The notes beneath the pieces are model-generated. The model did no database searches, had not been told where the DNA came from, and saw nothing but the letters and a program-made list of their open reading frames with translations. 64,000 bases of DNA from an uncultured Campylobacter sp. Lineage in GTDB: Bacteria; Campylobacterota; Campylobacteria; Campylobacterales; Campylobacteraceae. The position numbers and the translations under genes are program-made. Location of the stretch: positions 1 through 64,000 of the forward strand of contig NZ_CAURPW010000002.1 of NCBI RefSeq assembly GCF_963526985.1. The letters are read 5' to 3'. Shown piece after piece: positions 16,314 to 26,062 of this stretch; the stretch's first letter is position 1; each line of letters starts with the position of its first letter.

Positions 16314-17657
16314 TTACATTCTATCATAGTCGTCGCTGATGCGCACGATATCATCCTCGCCAAGATACTCGCCCGTTTGTACTTCGATGATGATGAGATC
16401 GGTGTTTGCGGTATTTTCTAGGCGGTGGATCTGCTCTTTTTTTATATAGATGGACTCGTTTTGCCTTAGCGGCATCTGGCTGCCGTCTATCGTTACCAGC
16501 GCTTCGCCCTCGACGACGACCCAGTGTTCATTCCTTTTAAAATGTTTTTGCAAGCTCAGTCTTTTGCCGGGTTTAACCACTATCTTTTTCATCTTGTAGC
16601 CGCTACCCTCGCCTAGCACCTCGTAGCTGCCCCACGGACGGTAAACGCTCGTGTGCGCTTCGCAAATTTCAGGAAATGAATTTGAAAAGTGCTTATAAAC
16701 CTCTTTTACCTTTTGCGAACTGCCTTTTTTAGCGATCAAAAGCGCGTCTTTGGTATCGACTACGAGCAAATTTTGCACGTCCACGAGCGCGGTCGGTTTT
16801 TTCGTCAGGATGAAATTTTCGCTTGCGTCTATTTGTAGCGATTCGCCGATATTTTTTATCTTTTTACTCAGCTCGTCAAAGCTACCCATATCGCTCCAGC
16901 CCGCATCAAGAGGCACCATTTTGATATTTAGGCTTTTTTGCATTAGCGCATAATCGATGCTGATATCTTCGATCTTATCCATAAAATTTGGACTTATTTT
17001 TAACAAATTCGGTTCGTTTGCCGAGCCCCCTATCGCCGCCGTAACGTCTTTTACGATACTTGGCGCATATTTTTTCATCTCGCTTAAAAACACGCCCGCC
17101 TTAAAGCAAAACATACCACTGTTAAAATAATATCCGCCCTCTTTTATAAATTTAGTCGCGGTTTCAAGATTAGGCTTTTCGATAAACCGCTCCACATCGC
17201 CGTTTTTATCGGCCTTGATGTAACCGTAACCGGTATTTGGCTCGCAAGGCTTTATGCCAAACGTCGCTAAAAAGCCCTGACTTGCGTAGCTTTGCGCGAT
17301 CAAAAGCGCTTTTTTGTACTCTACTTCGTTTTCGATTAGATGGTCGCTTGGAGTAACCAGCAAAATCTCGTCCTCATCGCAACAAAGCGCGGCAAACGTA
17401 ATCGCCGCGGCAGTATTTTTACCGAAAGGCTCGAGGATAAATTTATCTATTTTTTTACTTCCGCATTCATCAAGCGCCAAAAAATAGTGCGCCTCGTTGC
17501 AAACGATAATAGTTTTTTGCGCGTGTGCGTTGCGTCTAAGCGTAAGGTCAAAGAGAGATTTGCCGTTAAAAAGCCTGATAAATTGCTTTGGCATCAGGGT
17601 GCGAGATAGCGGCCAAAGTCTCGTACCGGAACCTCCGCAAAGTATAACGTTTGTCAT
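16314..17657 (-). CDS. manC: Mannose-1-phosphate guanylyltransferase / mannose-6-phosphate isomerase
   Basis: 447 residues, the size of bifunctional type II ManC/AlgA enzymes that make GDP-mannose. The N-terminal nucleotidyltransferase has the pyrophosphorylase signature CGGSGTRLWPLSR and the sugar-phosphate site FILEPFGKNTAAAI. The C-terminal cupin isomerase domain has RPWGSYEVLGEG, the LSLQKHFKRNEHW metal-binding His motif and YIKKEQIHRLEN. The start is 2 bp after the manB-like stop in transcript order, so the two form an operon. The product could feed mannose, fucose or rhamnose-type sugars of surface polysaccharides; the downstream pathway is not in the window. Confidence 0.93.
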   Translation of the reverse strand: MTNVILCGGSGTRLWPLSRTLMPKQFIRLFNGKSLFDLTLRRNAHAQKTIIVCNEAHYFLALDECGSKKIDKFILEPFGKNTAAAITFAALCCDEDEILLVTPSDHLIENEVEYKKALLIAQSYASQGFLATFGIKPCEPNTGYGYIKADKNGDVERFIEKPNLETATKFIKEGGYYFNSGMFCFKAGVFLSEMKKYAPSIVKDVTAAIGGSANEPNLLKISPNFMDKIEDISIDYALMQKSLNIKMVPLDAGWSDMGSFDELSKKIKNIGESLQIDASENFILTKKPTALVDVQNLLVVDTKDALLIAKKGSSQKVKEVYKHFSNSFPEICEAHTSVYRPWGSYEVLGEGSGYKMKKIVVKPGKRLSLQKHFKRNEHWVVVEGEALVTIDGSQMPLRQNESIYIKKEQIHRLENTANTDLIIIEVQTGEYLGEDDIVRISDDYDRM

Positions 17658-17659
17658 TT

Positions 17660-19060
17660 TTACGCCTTTTGCTTTAAATTTTCGACCAAATTTAAAAATG
17701 TTTCTTGTAATTTTACAAGCAAATTTTGATCCTTAGTCTCAAATCTCGTGACGATAACAGGCGTTGTATTTGAGGCTCGCACTAGCGCCCAGCTGCCGCC
17801 CTCAAATCTCACTCTAACGCCGTCTATGTCGATGATTTCAGCTATTTTACCTAGGCCTGCTAGCAAATTTTGCGCGTCGCCCTTCTCATAAATTTCTACC
17901 AAAACCTCTTTTAGCTTTGCAACCAGCTTAAATTTTTGCGCGTCGGTCGTTTTTATTTTTATCTCGTCGGTACTAAAGACCTTTGGTAGTTTATCAAGCT
18001 CGCCGTCTAGGTTAAAGCCCTTAGCCACAAGCTCTAGCGCGCGAAACATCGCGTACGTCGCGTCGTCAAAGCCAAAATATCGCTCCTTAAAGAAAATATG
18101 CCCGCTCACCTCGGCCGCCATGTCGATATTTAGCTCCTTCATCGCCTTTTTGATGTTGCTGTGACCGGTCTTGCCCATGAAGCTCTTGCCGCCGTGCGCG
18201 TCGATCTCGTCGTACATATTTTGCGAGCATTTGACCTCGCCCAGCACCCTGGGATTTTTCATCGCAAGGCTATATAGGTAGGCTAGTTCGTCGCCTTTTA
18301 TGTTGCGTTTTTTGGTTAGAACCGCGATGCGGTCGCCGTCGCCGTCAAAACCGAATCCTATGTCAAATTCGCCCTTTAGCGCAGCCTTTAGATCGCTTAA
18401 ATTTTTCTCCTCGCTAGGATCTGGGTGATGATTTGGGAAGTTTCCGTCGGGTTCGTGGTATAAAATTTTAGCGTCTAAATTTAACGCCTCGCAAATTTCT
18501 GGCAAAACCGCTCCGACAGCACCGTTTGCGCAGTCGATAACGATTTTAAGCGGCAAGGCTTTTAAATGCGCAAACTGCTCTATAAGAAAATTTTTATAAG
18601 GCGTCGCAATGTCGAATTTCTCGGCTCTTGGATTGTCTGGAATTTGCATTTTTGCCGCGATATCGTCTAGTACGGCGACTTTTAACTTTTGCAAATCCTC
18701 GCCGAAGTAACTATCCTTAAAAATCGTGATTTTAAAGCCGTTGTACTCTTTTGGATTATGAGAACCGGTTATCATTACGTTTGCATCAAATTTGTCCGTA
18801 AACACGCTAAAATATCCGACCGGCGTCGGTAGCAAGCCGATACCATAAACCTTGATTCCGGCTAAATTTAGCCCGCTAACTAGCCAGCCGAAAATCTCGC
18901 CCGCGCTCAGCCTAGCATCAAACCCTACGCTAACGTTTTTTGCGCCCCTACGTAGCATTTCTCGGCCCAAATTTAACCCGATCGCTTTAACGCTCGTTTC
19001 ATTTAGATCGCGCTCATAAACGCCGCGTATATCGTATTCTCTAAAAATTTCATCTATCAA
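17660..19060 (-). CDS. manB: Phosphomannomutase/phosphoglucomutase
   Basis: 466 residues, typical of the AlgC/ManB branch of the alpha-phosphohexomutase family, which interconverts hexose 6-phosphate and hexose 1-phosphate. It shows the N-terminal FREYDIRGVYERDL, the phosphoserine active site TGSHNPKEYNG (the serine is phosphorylated), the metal loop GFDGDGDRIAVL, the sugar-binding EVSGHIFF and the phosphate-binding RASNTTP. It is the first gene of the two-gene manB-manC operon and supplies mannose-1-phosphate to ManC. Dual mannose/glucose specificity is typical of this branch and cannot be resolved from sequence. Confidence 0.93.
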   Translation of the reverse strand: MIDEIFREYDIRGVYERDLNETSVKAIGLNLGREMLRRGAKNVSVGFDARLSAGEIFGWLVSGLNLAGIKVYGIGLLPTPVGYFSVFTDKFDANVMITGSHNPKEYNGFKITIFKDSYFGEDLQKLKVAVLDDIAAKMQIPDNPRAEKFDIATPYKNFLIEQFAHLKALPLKIVIDCANGAVGAVLPEICEALNLDAKILYHEPDGNFPNHHPDPSEEKNLSDLKAALKGEFDIGFGFDGDGDRIAVLTKKRNIKGDELAYLYSLAMKNPRVLGEVKCSQNMYDEIDAHGGKSFMGKTGHSNIKKAMKELNIDMAAEVSGHIFFKERYFGFDDATYAMFRALELVAKGFNLDGELDKLPKVFSTDEIKIKTTDAQKFKLVAKLKEVLVEIYEKGDAQNLLAGLGKIAEIIDIDGVRVRFEGGSWALVRASNTTPVIVTRFETKDQNLLVKLQETFLNLVENLKQKA

Positions 19061-19127
19061 AATTTTACCTTTTTAAATTTATTTTATTTTAAGACGGCGT
19101 ATTTTAGCATTTTTGGGTTAAATTTTA

Positions 19128-19601
19128 CTAAACGGCGACGTCGCCGAGCTTTGCGTTGATGGCTTCTATCAAGCTTTGGGGCGCGATTTTTATCTGTTTT
19201 CCGCGCACGCCGGCGCTTACGTAGACGTAGTCTTGTTTTAAAATCCTCTCGTCAAAAAACGTCTCAAACGCCTTTTTCATCGCTATGGGCGAGCAGCCGC
19301 CACGGATGTATCCCGTCACTTTTTCAAGCTCTCTTAAATTTAAAAGTTCGCACTTTTTATGCCCGCTAAGTCTTGCCAGAGCCTTTAAATTTAAGCTCAA
19401 ATCGCCCTGTATGCACGCTACGACGTAGCCTTTCGGTTCGCACTCGCAGACGATGGTTTTGTAGATTTTTTCTATTTGCTCGCCGCAAACGGCGGCCACG
19501 TGAACGGCGCTCAGATCGCTTTCGTCCACTTCGTATTCGACTAGCTCGTAGGAGATATGTTTGCCGTCTAGAAACCTCGCGGCATTCGTTTTATGCACCA
19601 T
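19128..19601 (-). CDS. ybaK: YbaK-type Cys-tRNA(Pro) deacylase
   Basis: 157 residues, single YbaK/ProX-type editing domain. These free-standing cytosolic enzymes hydrolyse Cys-tRNA(Pro) that prolyl-tRNA synthetase forms by mistake. Family segments are IYKTIVCECEPKGYVVACI with the catalytic lysine region, LSLNLKALARLSG, and VTGYIRGGCSPIAMKK with the GG-S-P loop. It is a lone gene divergent from fliL, 60 bp away. A related deacylase (ProXp-type) cannot be excluded, but the KxCEL and GGCSPI motifs fit YbaK best. Confidence 0.88.
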   Translation of the reverse strand: MVHKTNAARFLDGKHISYELVEYEVDESDLSAVHVAAVCGEQIEKIYKTIVCECEPKGYVVACIQGDLSLNLKALARLSGHKKCELLNLRELEKVTGYIRGGCSPIAMKKAFETFFDERILKQDYVYVSAGVRGKQIKIAPQSLIEAINAKLGDVAV

Positions 19602-19629
19602 TGCCTTCTCATTTTTTAAAAATTTAAGA

Positions 19630-19635
19630 TATAAT
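19630..19635 (+). promoter_or_regulatory. -10 box for the fliL operon
   Basis: A perfect TATAAT lies 27 bp before the fliL ATG at 19662, followed by TTTTAAGGAG as ribosome site. Confidence 0.6.
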
Positions 19636-19661
19636 TATAGCTAAAATTTTAAGGAGAATGA

Positions 19662-20195
19662 ATGGCTGAAGACATTTTGGAAAATCAAAGCAAAAAAGGA
19701 AACGGGCTGGTTCTCGTCATCATCATCGTTATTTTGTTGCTTCTTTTGGTAGTAGGCGGACTTTTAGCGTTTTTACTAATGGGAAATAGCGAAGATACCG
19801 CGCAAGCGCAAGCAGTGCAGGCGCAAACCGAGCAGGTTCAAGCTTCGGCGCCTAAAAATACCGCAGGCAAGCGCTCAAACGACTATATAAATATGGGGCC
19901 CGTTTATCCGCTAGATCAGTTTATCGTAAATTTACTTAGCGAAAGCGGCTCGAGATACCTAAAAACAAAGGTCGATCTAGAGCTTAGCGCCGAGACGCTA
20001 ACGCCTGAAATCGACAAGAAAAAGCCGCTAATCAGAGACATCATCGTATCTACCCTCTCGTCTAAAACGTATGAAGAGGTAAGCACTCAAAAAGGCAAAA
20101 ACCGCCTAAAAGACGAGATAGTCGACCGCCTAAACGAGGTTTTAGCCGACGGTCATATAAAAAATATCTATTTTACCGACTTTGTGGTGCAATGA
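19662..20195 (+). CDS. fliL: Flagellar basal body-associated protein FliL
   Basis: 177 residues. FliL is a single-pass inner-membrane protein with a periplasmic stomatin-like domain that surrounds the flagellar stator. One N-terminal transmembrane helix ([20 protein letters not shown]) is followed by an Ala/Gln linker and the conserved periplasmic domain: [44 protein letters not shown] and a C-terminal [10 protein letters not shown]. It starts a plus-strand operon; its last four bases overlap the acpS start (ATGA). In C. jejuni fliL is likewise followed by acpS. It shares no operon with the flgG/flgG2 genes further along. Confidence 0.95.
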   Translation: MAEDILENQSKKGNGLVLVIIIVILLLLLVVGGLLAFLLMGNSEDTAQAQAVQAQTEQVQASAPKNTAGKRSNDYINMGPVYPLDQFIVNLLSESGSRYLKTKVDLELSAETLTPEIDKKKPLIRDIIVSTLSSKTYEEVSTQKGKNRLKDEIVDRLNEVLADGHIKNIYFTDFVVQ

Positions 20196-20551
20196 TCGGC
20201 ATAGATATCGTAGCTATCTCGCGAATCTCAAGGCTTAAAGAGCGGCGAGGCGAGGATTTTTTGAGATATTTTTTAAGCGACGAAGAGATAAGTATCGCAA
20301 AAACGGACGCTACGATAGCGGGATTTTTCGCAGCTAAAGAAGCTATCAGCAAAGCCCTTGGCTGCGGGATCTCGGCCGAGTTTTCGTTTTTCGACGCTCA
20401 AATTTACAAAGACGACAAAAATGCGCCTAAAGTAAAATTTTCAGAAAGAATTATTAAAAATTTTAACGTAAAAGGCGCCGAAATCACGATTAGCCACGAC
20501 GGCGGATTTGCGATCGCCGCCGCGATACTACAAAGAAAAGAAAATGAATAA
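20192..20551 (+). CDS. acpS: Holo-[acyl-carrier-protein] synthase
   Basis: 119 residues, normal length. It transfers 4'-phosphopantetheine from CoA to the serine of apo-ACP. The AcpS signatures are present: [12 protein letters not shown] with the Mg-binding Asp, [13 protein letters not shown] with the Glu/Lys pair, and a C-terminal [16 protein letters not shown]. It overlaps fliL by 4 bp and the following glycosyltransferase gene by 8 bp, so it is translationally coupled on both sides. Confidence 0.96.
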   Translation: MIGIDIVAISRISRLKERRGEDFLRYFLSDEEISIAKTDATIAGFFAAKEAISKALGCGISAEFSFFDAQIYKDDKNAPKVKFSERIIKNFNVKGAEITISHDGGFAIAAAILQRKENE

Positions 20552-21470
20552 CCCGACAATCTCCATAATAGCCCCCTGCTATAACGAAGAAGAGACGATA
20601 GAGCCGTTTTTACGGCGTATAGAAGAAATTTTGACGCAAATAAACGAACCGTACGAAATAGTATTTATAAACGACGGCAGCAAGGACAACACGCTAAACA
20701 TCTTGCTAAACACGAAACAAAATTTTAAAAACATAAGGATTATAAATTTCTCAAGAAATTTCGGCAAAGAAGCCGCGCTAACGGCGGGTCTGGATAAAGC
20801 TAGAGGCGAGGCTGCGATACCTATAGACGTAGATTTGCAAGACCCGCCCGAGCTCATAAAAGAGCTCGTAGCAAAATGGCGCGAAGGATACGACGTCGTA
20901 CTGGCCAAACGCGCGGATAGAACGTCAGATAGCTTCGCTAAAAGAGTCAGCGCGGATCTTTTTTATAAACTAAACGGCAAAATTTCAAACGTGGATATTC
21001 CAAACAACGTCGGAGACTTTAGGCTGATGAGCAAAAGAGTCGTAGAAGCGCTAAAGCAACTACCCGAAAATCAACGATTTATGAAGGGACTTTTTGCGTG
21101 GGTCGGCTTTAAAACGACCGTCATCGAATACGCCAGAGAAAAACGCGAGGCCGGACAAAGCAGCTTTAACGGTTGGAAGCTTTGGAATTTCGCGCTTGAC
21201 GGGATAACTAGCTTTAGCACTCTGCCTCTTAGAATTTGGCTTTATATCGGCGCATTGGTTTCTTTTTTATCGTTTTTATACGGTAGCTTCATTATCTTAA
21301 AAACCCTAATATTTGGCGTAGATTTGCCAGGATACGCATCGCTTGCGGTTATTATGCTATTTTTGGGCGGTATCCAGCTCATCGGGATAGGGATTTTAGG
21401 CGAATACATAGGCAGAATCTACTCCGAGTCCAAGCGCCGTCCAAGCTACATAATAGAAGGCGAGTACTAA
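20544..21470 (+). CDS. gtrB: GtrB-like bactoprenol glycosyltransferase (GT2)
   Basis: 308 residues from the ATG at 20544 (an upstream in-frame start at 20508 would lie inside acpS). It is a GT2 enzyme with a cytosolic GT-A domain ([22 protein letters not shown], the DXD-like DVDLQDPPE, and [12 protein letters not shown]) followed by two C-terminal transmembrane helices, the layout of GtrB/DPM1. GtrB loads a hexose, usually glucose, on undecaprenyl phosphate at the inner face of the membrane. A GtrA flippase follows at once and a GtrC-type glucosyltransferase is convergent, which supports the role. The sugar is not determined by sequence. Confidence 0.9.
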   Translation: MNNPTISIIAPCYNEEETIEPFLRRIEEILTQINEPYEIVFINDGSKDNTLNILLNTKQNFKNIRIINFSRNFGKEAALTAGLDKARGEAAIPIDVDLQDPPELIKELVAKWREGYDVVLAKRADRTSDSFAKRVSADLFYKLNGKISNVDIPNNVGDFRLMSKRVVEALKQLPENQRFMKGLFAWVGFKTTVIEYAREKREAGQSSFNGWKLWNFALDGITSFSTLPLRIWLYIGALVSFLSFLYGSFIILKTLIFGVDLPGYASLAVIMLFLGGIQLIGIGILGEYIGRIYSESKRRPSYIIEGEY

Positions 21471-21824
21471 GTGCAGGTCGTAAAATACGGCCTAGTGGGC
21501 GCTTTATCCACGCTCATTCATATATGCGTAGCCTGGACTTATATGTACTTTACTAACGGCTCCGTCGTAATCGCAAATATTACCGCCTTTTTGGTCGCCT
21601 ACGTTTTTTCGTATCTGGCTCAATCAAAAATAGTTTTTAAAAGCTGTCTAAATTTAAAAAAAGCCATTAAATTTTTTGTTATTCAGTTTATTGCCCTACT
21701 GATAGCTATGTTTTTGAGTGATTTTACGGATCAAAACGGCTACGTAAAGACCGTCTTGATTATTTTTGTTATGCCGATTATAACGTTTTTGATCCATAAA
21801 TTTTGGACGTTTAAACAAAATTAG
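21471..21824 (+). CDS. gtrA: GtrA family flippase
   Basis: 117 residues with four transmembrane segments, the typical GtrA size. It begins with a GTG directly after the gtrB stop codon. Family features are KYGLVGALSTLIHICVAW at the N-terminus, the FLVAYVFSYLAQSKIVF segment and the C-terminal FLIHKFWTFKQN. GtrA is thought to flip undecaprenyl-phosphate-sugar made by GtrB to the periplasm. It ends one base before the stop codon of the convergent GtrC-like gene. In serotype-converting phages gtrA precedes gtrB; here the order is reversed. Confidence 0.88.
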   Translation: MQVVKYGLVGALSTLIHICVAWTYMYFTNGSVVIANITAFLVAYVFSYLAQSKIVFKSCLNLKKAIKFFVIQFIALLIAMFLSDFTDQNGYVKTVLIIFVMPIITFLIHKFWTFKQN

Positions 21825-21825
21825 A

Positions 21826-23313
21826 CTATCCTTGTAACGGCGTAAAGATAATCGAAACGCAGTTGTTGTCGTATCTTATTAGAGTATGCAAAGGCGTTTG
21901 TATGCGCTTTACTTCTTTTTTCCCCTCCTGCATGCAAAGCCCGGGAGCCCAAACTTCGTGCCACTTGTGCAGATCGTAAGCCCAGTACAGCCAGTTTATA
22001 TTAAATATATCAGACTGCGCGATTATAGGAAAGGTTTTTGCCGCCGTTACGGCTGCGGGCGATCTCAGATCGGCTCCAAAAATAGAGTTAAATCCGAATT
22101 TCTCGCCGGTCGGAACGATTTTATTAAAGTCCTGCAACGCTAGTTCCACTCTATATCTTGCGTATTGAGCTTGCTCTTTCATCGCGTTTGCGTAAGCATA
22201 GGACTGAACTATTAGCGAATAGGCCAAAACACAAGCGACGAATTTGGGTAAAAAAGATAAAAATTTAACCTCGAATTTTAGAGAAAAAATAAAAACTATC
22301 GCTAAAAATACGCCGGCACCCATAAACATCCTGGAAAAAAACAATTGTTTAACTAAAATCAAATATGCGCCGTAAGATAAAAGCAAGCCTAAAACGATAA
22401 AACAAATCGTAAAAATCGCCGCTAGTATTTTGTTTATCTTTGCGGTTTTAACGGCCGCCAAAAAGAACATCAAAACGCCGGCGATAAATATAGAAACAAA
22501 CACGGTTTTTCTAAACGTAAATCTATAATATTCGTAAACGCGTTCTAAATTTCCTTTTATGCCTTCATACGCTTGGTCTAAAGAGAAAATTTCGTTTGAC
22601 GTGTAGTTATCTACCGTTTGCATAACGAAAAATCTATAAATCAAAAATGCGCAAACATAAGAAAAAATCAAAACTCCGATTAGTTTAAGCGTCTGAGAGG
22701 GCTTGCGTCCGGCTAAAATCCCATCCAAAACCGCAAACAAAGATAGCATCAAAAAAGCGGAATTTCCAGCCTGATAGGTCGTAAGCGTAAGTTGCATGCA
22801 AAGTATGGAAACAAAGATAAAAGCGAGTTTACGCCTCAAAAACAAAAAAGAAAATATCGGAGCAACTAGGGCTATCGTCATAAAGATACTGTCGAATTTA
22901 TAGCTCATATTTTCTAAAAAATAGGGGCTTAGACCTAAAATAACGCTGGCGATTAAGCCTAGTTTGGAGTATTTTTTTAAAATAACCTTAACCAAAACCA
23001 TGGAGCCGATAGATAAAAGCCCTATAGATAAAAGGTGCGTTAGAGGCGAAGCTAGAACATTTCTGTGCTCGCTAAGATATATAAATTTCGATAAATACTC
23101 GGACATATACCTACTAAAAAGGAAAAAATCAAACTGCCCTGTCACCGACCTGTAGTAATCATCAGAGTAGTTTATGTTATTTATCATCAAGGCAAAATAT
23201 CCCAGGAAATAAACCATATAAATAAAAATGAAATATTTTAGAAAATCTTTCTGTTTAAAAAAATGTAAAAAAATAAATTTAATAAAAATGATATTTTTTA
23301 AAATTAGATTCAT
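21826..23313 (-). CDS. GtrC/GtrII-like glucosyltransferase membrane protein
   Basis: 495 residues with about 10-11 transmembrane helices and a C-terminal periplasmic domain. The early loop INNINYSDDYYRSVTG, with its acidic pair after the first helix, is the catalytic signature of the Glucos_trans_II family, whose members use undecaprenyl-phosphate-glucose to decorate O-antigen in the periplasm. It is convergent with gtrB-gtrA, one base apart from gtrA. Base composition is visibly more AT-rich than the neighbours (many TTT, AAA, ATA codons), as is common for serotype-specific gtr genes. The substrate glycan in this organism is unknown; manC/manB nearby may supply it. Confidence 0.82.
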   Translation of the reverse strand: MNLILKNIIFIKFIFLHFFKQKDFLKYFIFIYMVYFLGYFALMINNINYSDDYYRSVTGQFDFFLFSRYMSEYLSKFIYLSEHRNVLASPLTHLLSIGLLSIGSMVLVKVILKKYSKLGLIASVILGLSPYFLENMSYKFDSIFMTIALVAPIFSFLFLRRKLAFIFVSILCMQLTLTTYQAGNSAFLMLSLFAVLDGILAGRKPSQTLKLIGVLIFSYVCAFLIYRFFVMQTVDNYTSNEIFSLDQAYEGIKGNLERVYEYYRFTFRKTVFVSIFIAGVLMFFLAAVKTAKINKILAAIFTICFIVLGLLLSYGAYLILVKQLFFSRMFMGAGVFLAIVFIFSLKFEVKFLSFLPKFVACVLAYSLIVQSYAYANAMKEQAQYARYRVELALQDFNKIVPTGEKFGFNSIFGADLRSPAAVTAAKTFPIIAQSDIFNINWLYWAYDLHKWHEVWAPGLCMQEGKKEVKRIQTPLHTLIRYDNNCVSIIFTPLQG

Positions 23314-23650
23314 ACTCTTTCCCCAAGATAGATTAAAAACAACCGTAAAAAGCCTTTTTGCGGTACTAAAATGAATTTGGATTATATTTTTTTATTCATT
23401 AAAGTATATTGAATGCATATTTCAAAAATCATCACTCTTGCAAGCTTTTGGTTCATAATAATGCAAAGGTTCGCAAAATTTAGCCTAAATTTGGCATCCT
23501 TTGGCAAAGCCGTTGCAACCGGCTAAATTCCGTAAAACCATAACATAAATTTAAACAAAAAGCATTTAGAAATCAAATTTTAAAATTTCAGCGCGATTTA
23601 CGCCGCAAAACCAAAATCGATTTTAGCCTTAATACAAAATAAAGTAAATT
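23314..23650. other. 337-bp AT-rich promoter-bearing spacer
   Basis: This holds the upstream region of the GtrC-like gene and the 3' flank of the TRIC-family gene. A hairpin at 23342-23364 (ACCG/CGGT arms enclosing AAAAAG/CTTTTT) lies 28 bp upstream of the GtrC-like start and could act on its leader. No ORF is supported. Confidence 0.5.
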
Positions 23651-24262
23651 TTACTTTTGGAGTCTAGGCAAATGCCAGCCAAGGTAATACGCCGCAAGCC
23701 TAAACGCGATACCAAACGCCAAAAGCCCCATCACCCAAAAAACGCTAGTAAGTCCGGCGTAATCCATCGCAAAATAAAGCAGCCCCACTACGATACTAAC
23801 CGTCGCGTAAAGCCCGGTTTTTAGGCACCACGGCACTTCGTTAAACAGCACGTCGCGCATCATGCCTCCGCCCACGCCGTTGCAAAGCGCGAGCAGCACG
23901 ACGCCAAAGACGTTGTAGCCAAACTGCAGCGCCACGATCGCTCCAACGATAGAAAAGCTCACCAGATCTACGGCGTCGGTGGTGACGAAGAGAAATTTTT
24001 TCTCGATATCGCTTCGCTTGTGAATGCGCAAAAACGCCGATAAAAAGAGCATCGCCATCACGATAATGCACGGAGCGTAGTGCGTAAACGAATACGGCGG
24101 GCGCGAGACGATGGCGTCACGCATAAATCCGCCTCCAAGCGCAGTCAGAAGCGCGGCGATAAAGATGCCCAGCCAGTCGCAGTCGCGCTTAACCGCAAAG
24201 ATAAATCCGCTCGTGGCGGCCGAGGCGATGCCGATATATTCGGCTACCAGAAGTGCTGTCAT
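23651..24262 (-). CDS. TRIC/UPF0126 family cation channel
   Basis: 203 residues with seven predicted transmembrane helices. The two-fold repeat of the bacterial TRIC (YicG, UPF0126) family is plain: ALGGGFMRDAIV in the first half and GVGGGMMRDVLF in the second. Family members form trimers with a K+/Na+-selective pore in each subunit; some are annotated as glycine transporters. The gene stands alone, with 337 bp and 492 bp spacers on its sides. Its physiological role here is unknown. Confidence 0.88.
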   Translation of the reverse strand: MTALLVAEYIGIASAATSGFIFAVKRDCDWLGIFIAALLTALGGGFMRDAIVSRPPYSFTHYAPCIIVMAMLFLSAFLRIHKRSDIEKKFLFVTTDAVDLVSFSIVGAIVALQFGYNVFGVVLLALCNGVGGGMMRDVLFNEVPWCLKTGLYATVSIVVGLLYFAMDYAGLTSVFWVMGLLAFGIAFRLAAYYLGWHLPRLQK

Positions 24263-24754
24263 TTAGTGCCTTAAGTTTTAAACGAGATTTTACATTTTTA
24301 AAATAAAAAAGCAGTTAAATTTAAACAAAACTACGGTGGCGGGCGCAAACGAGCGGCAAAAGTGCCAGCACGCACGGACGGAGCGATTTGACGAATACGG
24401 CAAAACAGCTGTCCTCATAGCTACGGCGCATCGGAAATTTGGGCGCGTCTACGCTGCGACGGCAGCGATAAATATAACGTCAACTTCCGCAAAATCAAGC
24501 CCGTCTCGTGTCAAAATCCAAAGCCGTTAAAATTTAAGCGAAATTTAACGCAAGAGAGCAAAACTAAGCGCATCTTACGCAAAGAGCAGGACGGCAGAAA
24601 TTTGGCAAATGGGTAAATTTATACCCAGACGTCCGCGAGAGCATTTTGACTAAGATAAGATACTCGCGATTTTACCGTTCAATTTGCTTTGCACTCCCGC
24701 TCGTATATCAAGTTTAGCCGAATTTGATGGCAACCGCACCGCCGTTGAACGGGA
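24263..24754. other. 492-bp spacer without a gene
   Basis: No supported ORF, RNA or terminator. Two short frames on the plus strand have no ribosome site and an Arg/Gly/Ala composition typical of random GC-rich DNA. AAATTT words are again common. Confidence 0.45.
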
Positions 24755-25924
24755 CTAAATTTGCGCGCTGCCGCCAAAACCGACGCGAAACTCCGTTAGC
24801 CCATCGCCGCTTTTACACGAGATTTTAAACCCTAGCTCCTCGCAAAATGTTTTAACGATGTGTAGCCCGATACCAAAGCCGCCGTTTCGCTCGTCAAACC
24901 GCGTGTAAAGATCAAAAATCCGCGGCAAATTTTCCTTCGCGATGCCCGCGCCGCTGTTTGATATCGCGAGCGCTGCGGGAGTTAAATTTACGCTTACCGA
25001 GCCGTTTTCGTCGCAGTATTTTATGGCGTTGCTGAGTAGATTATCTATGATTTTTCGCGTTTTTTTATAGGACGAGCGTAGCTGCACTTCGGCGATTTGC
25101 GTGCTTAGTTTTATATTTTTTTGCTCCAAATTTAGCCCAAAGTACCCGATCCGCTCGCGCACCAGCTCGCTCAGGCTAAAGCTCGTCGCCGCTACGTCCT
25201 CTTTGCCGCTAAGTTTTACCAGCGTGAGGTCCTCGTAAAGCGTCGAAATCGTTTTAGAGGCGGTTTTTATGTTATTTAGGTATTTTTTAGGATTGGTTTC
25301 AAACATCTCTATGCTCATCAAAATGACGCTAAGAGGCGTGTTTATCTCGTGCGTCGTATCTCTGATAAAGCCGTTTAAAAAGTCGATACGGCGGTAAAGC
25401 GGACGCAACGAAAGACGGATGATAAAATAAGCTATGACTAAAATAGCAAGCAGTATCATAAACGAGAAAAATATTATCTTGAGTTTTAGCGTGAGAATCG
25501 CAAACTCGGGATCCGCGACCTTGACCGCGACGTAGTACTCCTCCTCGCCGAGACGATTTTTTAGATAAAACTGCACAACCGAGCTCGCTCCGTCCTTGTA
25601 CCTTTGCGGCATGCCTTCGCGCGGCTCAAAGTCGTCCTCAATCTCCTCGCCCGTTTTTAAATTTACGGCAAAAGCCTCGACGTCATCAAAATCATCGTCG
25701 TCTATCTCGCCGTTTTTTTGCAGTTTATTTTGCAGGTGATGCTGCAAATCTCGCACGATAAATACGTCGCGGTCTAGGATAAAATGCTTCTCTCGCTCAT
25801 AAAACATCTGCGCGAAAAAAACCAAAAACGCAGCACTCGTGATAAAATAAAGCAAAAAAATAGGTAAAATTTGACGGTCCCAGAGCGGGGCGAAGGCTTT
25901 TTTGGCTAATTTTAGAAAGGACAT
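24755..25924 (-). CDS. Sensor histidine kinase
   Basis: 389 residues. Two transmembrane helices (about residues 20-42 and 148-170) flank a periplasmic sensor domain with a strongly acidic stretch (NGEIDDDDFDDVEAF). The cytosolic part has the HisKA H-box FIRDTTHEINTPLSV with phospho-accepting His192, the N-box DNLLSNAIKYC and a short G-box GGFGIGLHIVK. The cognate regulator gene lies upstream on the same strand, 138 bp away, a rather wide gap for a pair. The DTTHEINTPLSVI box resembles the DccS kinase of C. jejuni, but I cannot confirm orthology. The acidic sensor loop could bind cations. Confidence 0.9.
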   Translation of the reverse strand: MSFLKLAKKAFAPLWDRQILPIFLLYFITSAAFLVFFAQMFYEREKHFILDRDVFIVRDLQHHLQNKLQKNGEIDDDDFDDVEAFAVNLKTGEEIEDDFEPREGMPQRYKDGASSVVQFYLKNRLGEEEYYVAVKVADPEFAILTLKLKIIFFSFMILLAILVIAYFIIRLSLRPLYRRIDFLNGFIRDTTHEINTPLSVILMSIEMFETNPKKYLNNIKTASKTISTLYEDLTLVKLSGKEDVAATSFSLSELVRERIGYFGLNLEQKNIKLSTQIAEVQLRSSYKKTRKIIDNLLSNAIKYCDENGSVSVNLTPAALAISNSGAGIAKENLPRIFDLYTRFDERNGGFGIGLHIVKTFCEELGFKISCKSGDGLTEFRVGFGGSAQI

Positions 25925-26062
25925 TTGCCGCCTTTTAGATTAAATTTACGGCTATCTTGCGGACGTAAATTTTGAAGTCTAAATCGGCAAACAGATTGCG
26001 TAAATTTGGATGAAATTTCAAACCCGCGCCATGCTATTTGCCTCTTAGTCGCACCAAAAAGC

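Noticed and set aside
23342..23364. Hairpin upstream of the GtrC-like gene as a terminator
   Set aside because: It lies upstream of, not after, the gene on its strand, and no other gene ends there; left as a note in the spacer entry.
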